DNA of 64,000 nt from Paractinoplanes ovalisporus (GTDB lineage: Bacteria > Actinomycetota > Actinomycetes > Mycobacteriales > Micromonosporaceae): the NCBI RefSeq assembly GCF_016834655.1, contig NZ_JAENHP010000001.1, forward strand, positions 124,001 to 188,000, given 5' to 3'. Below the pieces are notes generated by a model. The model ran no database searches and was not told the DNA's origin. It was given only the letters and a program-made list of their open reading frames with translations. Made by a program: the position numbers and the translations under genes. Numbering within the stretch: position 1 is the stretch's first letter; every line of letters begins with the position of its first letter. Positions 9,118 through 17,022 of this stretch are shown in pieces.

Positions 9118-9726
9118 ATGCACGACACATCAACCGCATCATCCCTACGCGCGTTCCGGGCCGCCCTCGACCTGCTCGCCTCGTCCCGCCGGCGCTCCCA
9201 CCTGCGCAGCCGCCCCCGGCAGCGCCCGGCGGCCGCCCCCGCGCTCGGGCTCGGCGAGGCGCAGATCTTCATGGTCGCCGCGAACCAGGGCCGCCGGTCG
9301 ACCGGGTCCGTCCCCGACGGCCTGGCCCTGGTCCGCCGCCTGGCCAGCGACGAGTACGAGACGTTCGCCGACGTCATCGGGCGCGCCTTCGACGTGCCGG
9401 CCGAAGAGGTGGCACGCGTCTACACGGCCGAGGTGCTGGCCAACCCGCTGATCGGTGCGTACGTCGCCGAGACGGGGAACGGCACCCCGGTCGCGGCCGG
9501 GGTCGGCATCGTGCAGGACGGGCACTTGGGAATCGCCAACGTCGGGACGGTGCCCGCGTTCCGCCGCCAGGGCTACGCGCGGGTGCTGACCGAGACGATC
9601 CTGCGGCGGGGCGCACTGGCCGGGGCCCACACGGCCTACCTGCACGCCGGCGACACCACGGCGCCGTTCTTCGAGCGGCTCGGCTTCACCGCCCGCACCG
9701 ACTCGACCATGCCCCGCGCCTCGTAG
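9118..9726 (+). CDS. GNAT-family N-acetyltransferase
   Basis: 202 residues starting at ATG 9118 with AGAAGG eight bases earlier. The first 50 residues are Arg/Ala-rich and low in conservation signals. The GNAT fold occupies about 75-200, with the acetyl-CoA loop VPAFRRQGYARVLTE (RxxGxA) near 155 and the C-terminal FFERLGFTARTDSTM strand typical of the family. The substrate is unknown. Its last 41 bases overlap the 3' end of the convergent NB-ARC gene. It is divergent from the SulP-MerR unit across the 26-bp palindrome, so it may share MerR control. Confidence 0.8.
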   Translation: MHDTSTASSLRAFRAALDLLASSRRRSHLRSRPRQRPAAAPALGLGEAQIFMVAANQGRRSTGSVPDGLALVRRLASDEYETFADVIGRAFDVPAEEVARVYTAEVLANPLIGAYVAETGNGTPVAAGVGIVQDGHLGIANVGTVPAFRRQGYARVLTETILRRGALAGAHTAYLHAGDTTAPFFERLGFTARTDSTMPRAS

Positions 9727-12169
9727 GCGGGGCCGGTCGCGGGCCGTCGAGTTCGGCCAGGCGGGCGCGGGTCTCCCCCGCCTCCGGGGTGCCCAGCTCG
9801 GCGTGGACGGCAACGGCGTGCCGGTAGTGGTCCCGCGCCAGCTCGATGCGGCCCAGTGCCTGGTAGGCCCGCCCGAGGCCGGCGTAGGCCCGCGCCCGCT
9901 GGGTCGGCGCGCCGATCCTGGTGGCCAGTGCGCGGGCGGCGGCGTGGTGGCCGGCGGATTCGACCGGCCGGCCCGCGACCAGGGCGGCCTCGCCGAGGCC
10001 GTTCAGCACGTAGGTCTCGGCGTCCTGGTCGCCGATCTCCCGGGTGATGACGAGAGCCTGCTCATGCAGGCTGATGGCGGGACCGGCCCGCCCGGTGCGG
10101 GAGTGGAGAAGCCCGAGACTGTCCAGCGCGGCGGCCTCACCGACCCGGTTTCCCCGCTGCCGGCAGAGGGTGAGCGCCCGGTGCAGGTTCTCGGCGGCGC
10201 CCGCGTAGGCACCCTGGCGGGTGTCCACCACTCCGAGGCCGTTCCGCGCGAAGGCCTCGGCTCCCTGGTGACCGGCCCGCCGGGCCAGGTCGAGAGCTTT
10301 GCGGTAGTAGCGGGTGGCCTCGGGCAGCCGGCCGGTCTGTTCGGCGATGAACCCGAGGTGGTTCAACGCCCGGGCCTCGCCTTTCCGGTCACGGGCCAGC
10401 CGGAACAGCTTCAGGGCATGCCGCAGATGGCCGGTGGCCCGGGCGCGGCGGGCCTGCCGGGTGTGGGCGACGCCGAGGTCGATCAGCGCATGGGCCTGGC
10501 CGGCCAGGTCGTCGTTGCGGCGCGCGGCTTGCAGGGCCTGCTCGTGCAGGATCAGCGCGTCGGTGTGGTGCCCGCCCTGGAAGTAGCGGTAGAGAACGTG
10601 GGCCAGGCGCGTGGTGTGGTCGGGCCAGCCGTGGTGTGCGGTGTGGATGGCGGCCGCGACCAGGTTGGTCCGCTCGGCGTCCAGCCACCGCATGGCCGCG
10701 GCGGCATCCGTCAGCTCGGGCCCGGTCCGCCCGGCGACGGAGCCGGCGGGCCGGCGACACGCCTCGGCCGGGTGCAGCACGGCCATCGCCGACACCGAGG
10801 TGGCCAGGTACTGGTCGAAGAGCCGGGTGAGGGCGTCCCGGCGTACGGCCGGCGGGTCCTCGTCGTGGGCGCGGCCGGCGGCGTAGGCGCGGATCAGGTC
10901 GTGGAAGGCGTACCGGTCCGCGGCGATCCGCTGAACCAGGCTGTCGCGGTGCAGAAGGTCGAGTGCGGCCACGGCGGTGGCGAGTTCCGAGCCGGCGAGG
11001 GCGGCGGCGGCGTACGCATCGAAGTCCTGACCCGGATGCAGGGCCGACAGGCGCAGCAGCCGGCGCGTCCCGGCCGCGAGATGGTGGTAGGACATGGCGA
11101 GCGCGTTCTCGACGGCCGAGTCGAGCCGCCGGTCGCGGTGCCGGTCGTCGAGGCGTTCGGCGTGGTCGGTCAGCGTCCAGCCCGCCGCCCCACGCATGTG
11201 CCCCACGACGAGGCTCAGGGCCAGCGGCAGGTATCCGCAGCGCTGGGCGACATGGTCCGCAGCCAGCGGATCGGAGCCGACCGGCATGCCGGGGACGGCG
11301 CTCGTCACATAGGCCGTGGCCTCGGCCGGCGTGAAGACCCCGACGGGCACACGGGTGACCCGGCGCAGACCGGCCAGGTGTCGCCGACTGGTGATCAGGG
11401 TGACGCAGCCCGGCGTCCGCGGCAGGAGCGGGCGGATCTGGTCCACGGTGGCCGCGTCGTCCAGCACGACCAGAACCCGGCGGCCGGCCAGCCGGGAACG
11501 ATAGGCGGCGACGCACGCGGTGACGTCGTGCGGGATCCGGTGGCCGGGCACTCCGAGCAGGCGGAGGAATCCGTCGAGAACGGCTCCGGGGTCGGCCGGC
11601 GGCTGGGCCGGGTCGGGGTGGAAGCCGCGCAGGTTGACGAACAACACCTGGTCGTACGCGTCGTCCCGGGCCAGGTCGTGACCGACGTGGACCACGAGGT
11701 GGGTCTTGCCGACCCCGGCCATTCCCTCGACCAGCACCGGTGAACCACTCCGGACCGCGGCGCGGAGCCGGGCCAGTTCCCCGGTGCGCCCGGCGAACCC
11801 GGCCGGATCAGGTGGCAGCGCGGCCTGGACCCGGACCTGCGACACCGCCTCGGCCTCCCCACCGAGGATCCGGAGGGCCTGCCGCCACTGCGTCACATAG
11901 CCGCCGTCCGGATGGAGCACCTCGACGATCGCCAGCACCAGGTCGTTGTTCACCCGGCGCCGCCCCGGCCGGAAGCAGTTCGCCACGGTGGGCCGGACGG
12001 TCAGCTCGCCGGGCGGCCGTCCCCGCGCACTCCAAGTCGCGTTCACCCGGCGCCGGATCGTCTCGTACGACGGGTCACCGGCCCACACCTTCAACCGGCG
12101 CAACATCTCGGACAGCTCGTCGAGGCAGGTGATCCCGGCCGGGTCGGGCAGCTTCAGGAACAGATTCAA
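9686..12169 (-). CDS. HTH-NB-ARC-TPR regulator (AfsR-like without SARP domain)
   Basis: 827 residues from a TTG start preceded by CGGAGCG. Residues 1-105 resemble the XRE-type DNA-binding region often fused to NB-ARC in actinomycetes. The P-loop GMAGVGKTHL is at about 149-158, a Walker B strand RRVLVVLDDA follows, then an RNBS-like TSR motif and a GYLPLALSLV (GxP) motif. From about 560 on, at least six tetratricopeptide repeats appear (ALNHLGFIAEQTGR, ALDSLGLLHSRTGR and others). Proteins of this build act as ATP-dependent signal-transducing regulators. Targets are unknown. Its 3' end overlaps the GNAT gene by 41 bp. Confidence 0.85.
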   Translation of the reverse strand: MNLFLKLPDPAGITCLDELSEMLRRLKVWAGDPSYETIRRRVNATWSARGRPPGELTVRPTVANCFRPGRRRVNNDLVLAIVEVLHPDGGYVTQWRQALRILGGEAEAVSQVRVQAALPPDPAGFAGRTGELARLRAAVRSGSPVLVEGMAGVGKTHLVVHVGHDLARDDAYDQVLFVNLRGFHPDPAQPPADPGAVLDGFLRLLGVPGHRIPHDVTACVAAYRSRLAGRRVLVVLDDAATVDQIRPLLPRTPGCVTLITSRRHLAGLRRVTRVPVGVFTPAEATAYVTSAVPGMPVGSDPLAADHVAQRCGYLPLALSLVVGHMRGAAGWTLTDHAERLDDRHRDRRLDSAVENALAMSYHHLAAGTRRLLRLSALHPGQDFDAYAAAALAGSELATAVAALDLLHRDSLVQRIAADRYAFHDLIRAYAAGRAHDEDPPAVRRDALTRLFDQYLATSVSAMAVLHPAEACRRPAGSVAGRTGPELTDAAAAMRWLDAERTNLVAAAIHTAHHGWPDHTTRLAHVLYRYFQGGHHTDALILHEQALQAARRNDDLAGQAHALIDLGVAHTRQARRARATGHLRHALKLFRLARDRKGEARALNHLGFIAEQTGRLPEATRYYRKALDLARRAGHQGAEAFARNGLGVVDTRQGAYAGAAENLHRALTLCRQRGNRVGEAAALDSLGLLHSRTGRAGPAISLHEQALVITREIGDQDAETYVLNGLGEAALVAGRPVESAGHHAAARALATRIGAPTQRARAYAGLGRAYQALGRIELARDHYRHAVAVHAELGTPEAGETRARLAELDGPRPAPPTRRGAWSSRCGR

Positions 12170-12322
12170 GGCACGCTCCGCACCACATGGGGCATTCCGA
12201 CCCGACCCACGCTGCGTCGTGCCGGTGAGCGCGCGCTGTCGAGGACGGGACAGTCACCGATTTCCGACCGGCCGTTCGACGGCGCTCCCGCCCCCTGGAC
12301 CGGGGGCGGGAGATGCGCCGGG

Positions 12323-13147
12323 TCAGGCCTTCAGCCAGGCCAGGATGTCGGCGTCGAGCTTGTCCTGGTAGTCGCCCTGAATGCCGTGCGGGGCGCCCTC
12401 GTAGACCTTGAGCGTGCCGTCCTTGACCAGCTTGATGGATTTGAGCGCGGCGTCGCCGATCGGCACGATCTGGTCGTCGTCGCCCTGCGCGATCAGGATC
12501 GGCACGGTCAGCGCCTTCAGGTCCTCGGTGAAGTCGGTCTCGGAGAACGCCTTCACGCAGTCGTACGCGGCGGCCAGGTTCACCAGCATGCCCTGCCGCC
12601 AGAAGTCGTCCTTGTCGCCCTGCGAGACGGCCCGGCCGTGGTTGGCGCCGAAGAAGCTCTCGGACAGGTCTTTCCAGAACTGCGACCGGTCCTTGAGCAC
12701 GTTGGCCCGGATGTCGTCGAACACCTCGATCGGCAGGCCGTCCGGGTTGCTCTCCGACCTGACCATCACGGGCGGCACGGCCCCGGCGGTGACGACCTTC
12801 GCGACCCGGCCCTGCGCCTGTCCGTGCTGGGCGGCGTACCGGACGACTTCCCCGCCACCCGTCGAGTGGCCGACCAGGACGACATCACGCAGGTCGAGCG
12901 CCTCGATGACGGCGGCCAGATCCTTCGCGTACGTGTCCATGTCGTTGCCGTAGTAGGTCTTCTGCGACCGCCCGTGGCCGCGACGGTCGTGCGCGATCGT
13001 CCGGTAGCCGGCGTCGGCGAACCTCTTCAACTCGACCTGCCAGGCGTCCGAGCTGAGCGGCCAGCCGTGGCTGAGCACAATCGGCTGCCCCTGGCCCTGC
13101 TCGGTGTAGTAGATCTCGACTCCGTCGGGGGTGGTGATGTACGGCAT
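12323..13147 (-). CDS. alpha/beta hydrolase, non-heme haloperoxidase-like
   Basis: 274 residues. Motifs in order are the oxyanion region LSHGWP (25-30), DRRGHGRS (54-61), the nucleophile elbow GHSTGG with Ser95, an Asp in QGDDDQIVP (about 223) and a His in EGAPHGI (about 253). This set and the length match cofactor-free chloroperoxidase-type hydrolases, which in vivo are esterases or perhydrolases. The protein has no signal peptide. It is a single-gene unit, 180 bp from the next gene upstream. Family call is secure, natural substrate is not. Confidence 0.9.
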   Translation of the reverse strand: MPYITTPDGVEIYYTEQGQGQPIVLSHGWPLSSDAWQVELKRFADAGYRTIAHDRRGHGRSQKTYYGNDMDTYAKDLAAVIEALDLRDVVLVGHSTGGGEVVRYAAQHGQAQGRVAKVVTAGAVPPVMVRSESNPDGLPIEVFDDIRANVLKDRSQFWKDLSESFFGANHGRAVSQGDKDDFWRQGMLVNLAAAYDCVKAFSETDFTEDLKALTVPILIAQGDDDQIVPIGDAALKSIKLVKDGTLKVYEGAPHGIQGDYQDKLDADILAWLKA

Positions 13148-13293
13148 CAGGGTTCTTCTTTCGCGTCAAGGACGAGACTTGCGGACGCCGACCCGATTGC
13201 CCGCACTCCCCCGCCACCGAACCCGTTCGCGCCGCTCCTCACACTTCCCCGTCACCGCGTTTGCCCAGCTCAGCAGTGGTGCTACCCGGAACC

Positions 13294-13321
13294 CGCGGTG
13301 GGGGCTAACCCCCACCGCGGC
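13294..13321 (-). terminator. terminator of the small antitoxin-like gene
   Basis: A perfect 12-bp stem (CCGCGGTGGGGG with its complement) and a CTAA loop begins 7 bases past the stop codon of the 59-residue gene. It has no T-tract, as is common in high-GC actinomycetes. Confidence 0.75.
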
Positions 13322-13328
13322 CGTTCCG

Positions 13329-13508
13329 TCACTGCTGGCTGTCGCCCTCGCCGGTGCGCTTCTGAGCCTCGTCCTGGGCCCGGTCCACCTGCGACGTGTA
13401 CTTGTCACCGGTGCGCTGGTCCACCTGGTCACCGGCCTTCTCGATGCCCTGGTCGACCTGCTCGTCGTGCTGGTCGGCGAAGTCCTTGGCCTTGTCCATG
13501 AAGCCCAT
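13329..13508 (-). CDS. Rv0909/MT0933-type small antitoxin-like protein
   Basis: 59 residues starting at ATG 13508 with AAGGAG six bases before it. The sequence opens MGFMDKAKDFADQHDEQVDQ and is highly charged and helical, with Asp/Gln/Lys and almost no hydrophobic core. That pattern and the GDKYTSQVDRAQDEAQ segment match the MT0933-like antitoxin family. In the known case the partner is a START-domain-like toxin encoded next door; here neighbours are a haloperoxidase-type hydrolase and a phosphoesterase, so no toxin is visible. It could equally be a stress-related small protein. Confidence 0.7.
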   Translation of the reverse strand: MGFMDKAKDFADQHDEQVDQGIEKAGDQVDQRTGDKYTSQVDRAQDEAQKRTGEGDSQQ

Positions 13509-13617
13509 CACATGCTCCTTCTCACGGGGAGTTACATGTATTGGCTTCCCGCTGCGTGCCGCCGGAAACACAACGGTTCGCGGCGGGACCGACCGCCCAC
13601 CGCCCGTGCCCTCAGAC

Positions 13618-14412
13618 TCACGTTCCGAAGATGACGGCCCGGGAATCGACGTTGACGATGTGGCCGTCGCCGAGAGTGGCCACCGGCGCCTCCCAGTGGA
13701 CGTGTCCGCACAGGGTCAGCGCCGGCGGCCGTGCCTCCAGCATGCCGCGCATCGTGGATCGCCCGAGCTGACCGGCCCCGACCCCGTCCGGCCCCTCATG
13801 CAGGAGCAGCACGTCCGGGGGCGGCGTCGTCAGCTTCTCGGCCAGATGCAGAAATTCCTTTTCCGTACGCCGGAGGGCGCGCGCCGGATCACCCACGATG
13901 CCGGAGATCCCAGCGACCGTCAGGCCACCGAACCCGCGGCGGTCGCCGTCCAGCAGTGCGACGCCGGGGCCGAGCTCGGCCACCTGCGCGGCGGTCACCT
14001 CGTCGTGGTTGCCGGCCACACCGAACACCATCGGGCAGCCCGCGGCGGCGAAAGCCAGCCACACGTCGAGCACGGCCCCTGAAGCCCCACGGCGGTCGGC
14101 GCCGGGAGCCGAATACAGGTCGCCGGTGAGCAGGACCCCGACCCGCTCGGGCGGCGGGAGCAGTCCACTATCAGCCCAGACACCCAGGTAGTCGGCGAGC
14201 GCCACCCCGAGCAGCCCCGCTTCCCCACCAAGCGGCGACGGCGCCACCCCCTGAAGATCCCCAGCGGCCAGCACCGCGTCACAGCCGGCCGGTAGCCGGT
14301 CGACCCGCAGCCGCTCAACCCCGAGCAGCACATTCTGCGGTACGCCACCGGGCCCAGCCGCGCGGTACGGAACCGTCACCAGCCGCTGCGGTCGGGTGTC
14401 GACCAGTCGCAT
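13618..14412 (-). CDS. metallophosphoesterase
   Basis: 264 residues; ATG 14412 is taken over the TTG codon just before it. The calcineurin-type metal ligands are visible in order: AAGDLQG (GD motif), VAGNHDE (GNHD), a His in LLLHEGPDG and CGHVHW (GHxH) near residue 238. The usual first DxH is not obvious, so the first metal-binding motif may be altered. Similar short proteins hydrolyse phosphodiesters or phosphomonoesters. It is on the same strand as the DUF899 gene but 23 bp apart, possibly one transcript. Confidence 0.75.
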   Translation of the reverse strand: MRLVDTRPQRLVTVPYRAAGPGGVPQNVLLGVERLRVDRLPAGCDAVLAAGDLQGVAPSPLGGEAGLLGVALADYLGVWADSGLLPPPERVGVLLTGDLYSAPGADRRGASGAVLDVWLAFAAAGCPMVFGVAGNHDEVTAAQVAELGPGVALLDGDRRGFGGLTVAGISGIVGDPARALRRTEKEFLHLAEKLTTPPPDVLLLHEGPDGVGAGQLGRSTMRGMLEARPPALTLCGHVHWEAPVATLGDGHIVNVDSRAVIFGT

Positions 14413-14435
14413 CAACCGCTACTCCACAACGCGAG

Positions 14436-15113
14436 TCAGGCATCAGGGCCGTAGAGGCGGGCCACATCGGGGGAATCCAGCCAACCGCTGTAGGCCGGGG
14501 ACTGCGGCCACCCTGCTGGGGAATCCTGCCAGTCCTCCTGGCGGCCGTACGGCAGGGTGTCGACCAGGGCGAACGTGTGTGTCAGCTGTTCGACGCCGCG
14601 GCCGGAGGTGTGCCATGTGCGGTAGACCGTGTCGCCGTCGCGGAGGAAGACGTTCAGGGCGAAACCGCCGTTGGGGCCGGCGTCGACATCGGCGCCGAAG
14701 GGGCTGTCGGCGGTGGAGTACCAGTCCATCTTGTTGCCGACCCGGTCGGCGTAGGCGATGGCCTCCTTGATCGGGCCCTGGGTGACGATCACAAAGCGGG
14801 CGTCGTAGTTGGCGAGGAAGCCCAGCCGGGTGAAGACCGAGGTGAAGCTGGTGCAGCCGCCACACTGCCACTCGGCGCCGGGGTTCCACATGTGGTTGTA
14901 GACGATCAGCTGGGAGCGGCCGTCGAAGATGTCGGCCAGGCGCACCGGGCCCTCGGCGCCGACCAGGGTGTAGTCGGGCATGCGCACCATGGGCAGGCGG
15001 CGCCGCTGAGCGGCGATCGCGTCGAGTTCACGGGTGGCGGCCTTCTCGCGGGCGCGCAGCGCGTCCAGTTCCTTGCGCCAGGTGGCCTGGTCGACGACGG
15101 GCGGCATTGCCAT
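14436..15113 (-). CDS. DUF899 family protein (thioredoxin-like fold)
   Basis: 225 residues. ATG 15113 is nine bases from AAGGAG; the ATG at 15122 abuts that site and is too close. The protein shows the DUF899 pattern: an N-terminal coiled segment (WRKELDALRAREKAATRELD), RRRLPMV, LADIFDGRSQLIVYNHMW, the QCGGC cysteine pair and a late DWYST segment. The fold is thioredoxin/peroxiredoxin-like but the reaction is not known. It lies between the phosphoesterase and the membrane hydrolase on the same strand. Confidence 0.85.
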   Translation of the reverse strand: MAMPPVVDQATWRKELDALRAREKAATRELDAIAAQRRRLPMVRMPDYTLVGAEGPVRLADIFDGRSQLIVYNHMWNPGAEWQCGGCTSFTSVFTRLGFLANYDARFVIVTQGPIKEAIAYADRVGNKMDWYSTADSPFGADVDAGPNGGFALNVFLRDGDTVYRTWHTSGRGVEQLTHTFALVDTLPYGRQEDWQDSPAGWPQSPAYSGWLDSPDVARLYGPDA

Positions 15114-15181
15114 GATCGACATCTCCTTCGGTTCAGGGTCACTCAGAGGTCAGACTCTCCGGGCCACCTGAACTCATCGGT

Positions 15182-16582
15182 CTAGGGAGACACAATCGGC
15201 AGGGTGGTGGCGATCGGCCAGGCGACCAGGATCGCGCCGGTCAGGGCAGTCAACCACGGCGGCGCGTTGGCGGCTCGCAGCACGACGGCCAGGGCGGCCT
15301 GGATCAGCATGAGGACAGCCAGCAGGGGCACGACCAGCAGCAGGAAACCGGACGCCAAGCCGACGACGGCCGCGGCGGTGAGGGCGACCACCACGATCGC
15401 CGACACGATCAGGTCGCCGCGGAAGGTGCCCCCGGCCAGGCGTCCGGCGGCGTAGGCGAGCACGGCCAGGCCGGCCCACACCGCGAGCAGCAGCCACCAG
15501 CGCGGGCCGACCGGCACGGCATGGGTGAATCCCAGGTGCAGGGGTACGGCGATTGCGGCCGCCGCGTACGGGATGAGCAACAGCGCCGCCAGGAGGGGAC
15601 GCGGACCGCCGAGGGGTGACGAGAACGCGCGCAGGTAGGCGAGGATCGCGACGCCCGCCACTGCGGTGAACCCGGCCGTGTAGCCGCCGAGCTCCCAACG
15701 CGTGGTCGGCAGGAACGGGACCACGACCACGGCCAGGGCAGCCGCGCCGGCTGTCACCACGACGACCCGGACGAGCTGGGCGGACGGCGGGGCCGGACGT
15801 CCGCCGGCACCCACGGTGAGACGGACGAGCGGGACGAACCCGAGGAGCAGTCCCAGCAGCAGAATTCCGGCGGGAACGAGACGCCGCACCGGGGACGGGA
15901 GCGTGGTGTCGACAGGTGTGCGGGCGAACGCGTCATCGATCCAGTCGGCGGTCAGGCGGTGCGTCCGGGAGGCGTACAGGATGGAAATGTGCTCCACCCC
16001 GGGGACCTCTTCGGCGCCGCCCACCGCGGTGGCCGTCTCGTGGAAACTGGCGAACTCCAACTGGCCGACCAGCAACAGCAGATGGGCGGGCCGGTTGGGG
16101 GTGACGTCGTCGGCGCCGGGCAGTGAGATCGCCACGGTGGCCGTGATGTCGGGGTGGGTGGCCGCGTAACGGGTGACCGCCCCGGCTCCCATCGAGTGCC
16201 CGACCAGCGCGATCCGCGCGGGGTCGACCGTGGGCAGGCGGCGCAGGTGGGCCACCGCCACGTCGAGGTCGTGCTGCAGGTCGACCGGCTTGCGGGTGCT
16301 GGCGCCGTGGCCGTCGAGGTCGGGCAGCACCACGGTGTAGCCGCGCGCCACCAGGGTGTCGCCGAACTGGGCCATCAGCCGGGCCGAGCCGGCGTAGCCG
16401 TGTGCCACCACCACGCCGGGAGCGCGGGCGGCGGAGGCCGGCCGCATCACGTCGAGCGGCACGCCGTCGACCACCACGTGATCGGTCACGATGCCGTCGT
16501 CCACACGGGCCAGCAGAACTCCCCCGGTGACGACGGCGAGCAGCGCGAGCAGGGGCGGCAACCACCGCCGGGCCAGTTCCAC
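15182..16582 (-). CDS. alpha/beta hydrolase fused to C-terminal membrane domain
   Basis: 466 residues with a GTG start. An N-terminal span (about 8-26) anchors the protein. The hydrolase domain has GYAGS, DLDGHGAS and the elbow GHSMGAG with Ser130. From about 240 to the end there are eight or so hydrophobic segments with very little loop, so the second half is a polytopic membrane domain. The hydrolase would face outside if the first span is a signal anchor. The family resembles actinobacterial dienelactone-hydrolase-like membrane proteins; the substrate is unknown. No ribosome site is obvious. Confidence 0.75.
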   Translation of the reverse strand: MELARRWLPPLLALLAVVTGGVLLARVDDGIVTDHVVVDGVPLDVMRPASAARAPGVVVAHGYAGSARLMAQFGDTLVARGYTVVLPDLDGHGASTRKPVDLQHDLDVAVAHLRRLPTVDPARIALVGHSMGAGAVTRYAATHPDITATVAISLPGADDVTPNRPAHLLLLVGQLEFASFHETATAVGGAEEVPGVEHISILYASRTHRLTADWIDDAFARTPVDTTLPSPVRRLVPAGILLLGLLLGFVPLVRLTVGAGGRPAPPSAQLVRVVVVTAGAAALAVVVVPFLPTTRWELGGYTAGFTAVAGVAILAYLRAFSSPLGGPRPLLAALLLIPYAAAAIAVPLHLGFTHAVPVGPRWWLLLAVWAGLAVLAYAAGRLAGGTFRGDLIVSAIVVVALTAAAVVGLASGFLLLVVPLLAVLMLIQAALAVVLRAANAPPWLTALTGAILVAWPIATTLPIVSP

Positions 16583-16702
16583 GGCCGGACCGTATCGTCT
16601 CCGGGCCAGTGTCGGGACTCTGCGCTGGCGCCGCCTGAGCCGGGAGAACCCGGAGGCGTACGCGCGGCCGGTCCGCTTGTCACGTCGCCCGGCGCCCTCA
16701 CC

Positions 16703-16828
16703 GTGACCAAGGCGATCGGCGTCCAGAAGAGCACCTGCGGCGACGTCCAGGTCCGGATCCGGATGGCGGACGGCCGGCCGTACACGCTCCAGAACGATGG
16801 GCGCCAGATCTGGTTCGATCTGCGCTGA
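16703..16828 (+). CDS. possible small ORF or gene remnant
   Basis: A frame of 41 codons from GTG 16703 to TGA 16828. The sequence (VTKAIGVQKSTCGDVQVRIR then LQNDGRQIWFDLR) looks more protein-like than random GC-rich translation: mixed hydrophobic and polar residues and a natural-looking C-terminus. No ribosome site and no start signal are seen, and the frame stays open far upstream across the antisense of the membrane hydrolase. It may be the last part of a decayed gene. No family is recognised. Confidence 0.3.
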   Translation: MTKAIGVQKSTCGDVQVRIRMADGRPYTLQNDGRQIWFDLR

Positions 16829-16830
16829 CG

Positions 16831-16868
16831 AATAATCGGGGGCGGCACCGGAGAACGTCGGCTAACCT
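16831..16868 (+). promoter_or_regulatory. candidate promoter of ABC-F leader (WhiB7-like layout)
   Basis: A -10-like hexamer TAACCT (16863-16868) ends seven bases before the leader ATG, which suggests a leaderless transcript. An AT-only hexamer AATAAT (16831-16836) lies three bases above the -35 position, the arrangement known for WhiB7-controlled antibiotic resistance promoters. The -35 itself (GGGCGG) is poor. Regulation by WhiB7 is inference. Confidence 0.4.
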
Positions 16869-16875
16869 GGCCCGC

Positions 16876-16920
16876 ATGTTCAAAGGTGTCGCCTTCATGA
16901 GGTTGCGTACCGGCCGCTGA
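16876..16920 (+). CDS. leader peptide with macrolide-arrest motif, upstream of ABC-F gene
   Basis: The short frame MFKGVAFMRLRTGR ends 102 bases before the ABC-F start. MRLR is the same tetrapeptide at which macrolide-bound ribosomes stall on the ErmDL leader, and it fits the wider R/K-x-R/K rule for macrolide-dependent arrest. The ATG follows a -10-like hexamer by seven bases, so translation probably begins at the mRNA 5' end. Just downstream, CGGCGG (16921-16926) can pair either with GCCG of the leader or with CCGCCG (16950-16955), which would compete with the hairpin at 16947-16981. The peptide is seen; its sensing role is inferred from known attenuators. Confidence 0.6.
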   Translation: MFKGVAFMRLRTGR

Positions 16921-16946
16921 CGGCGGCTGGAGACGAGAACCCCTCT

Positions 16947-16981
16947 GCACCGCCGTCCTGGCGTTCCTGTCCGGGCGGTGC
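16947..16981 (+). terminator. attenuator-type hairpin before ABC-F gene
   Basis: GCACCGCC (16947-16954) pairs with GGCGGTGC (16974-16981) around a 19-base loop. The left arm overlaps CCGCCG, which can alternatively pair with CGGCGG at 16921-16926. This mutually exclusive pairing is what an attenuator needs. No T-tract follows. Confidence 0.45.
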
Positions 16982-17022
16982 CTCAGCGCTGCCCGGCTCC
17001 CAGACGAGCCGAGAGCAGAACC

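Noticed and set aside
9803..11743. Long open frame opposite the NB-ARC gene
   Set aside because: It is a shadow of the GC-rich NB-ARC gene: Gly/Arg/Val/Pro-rich, no domain, no ribosome site.
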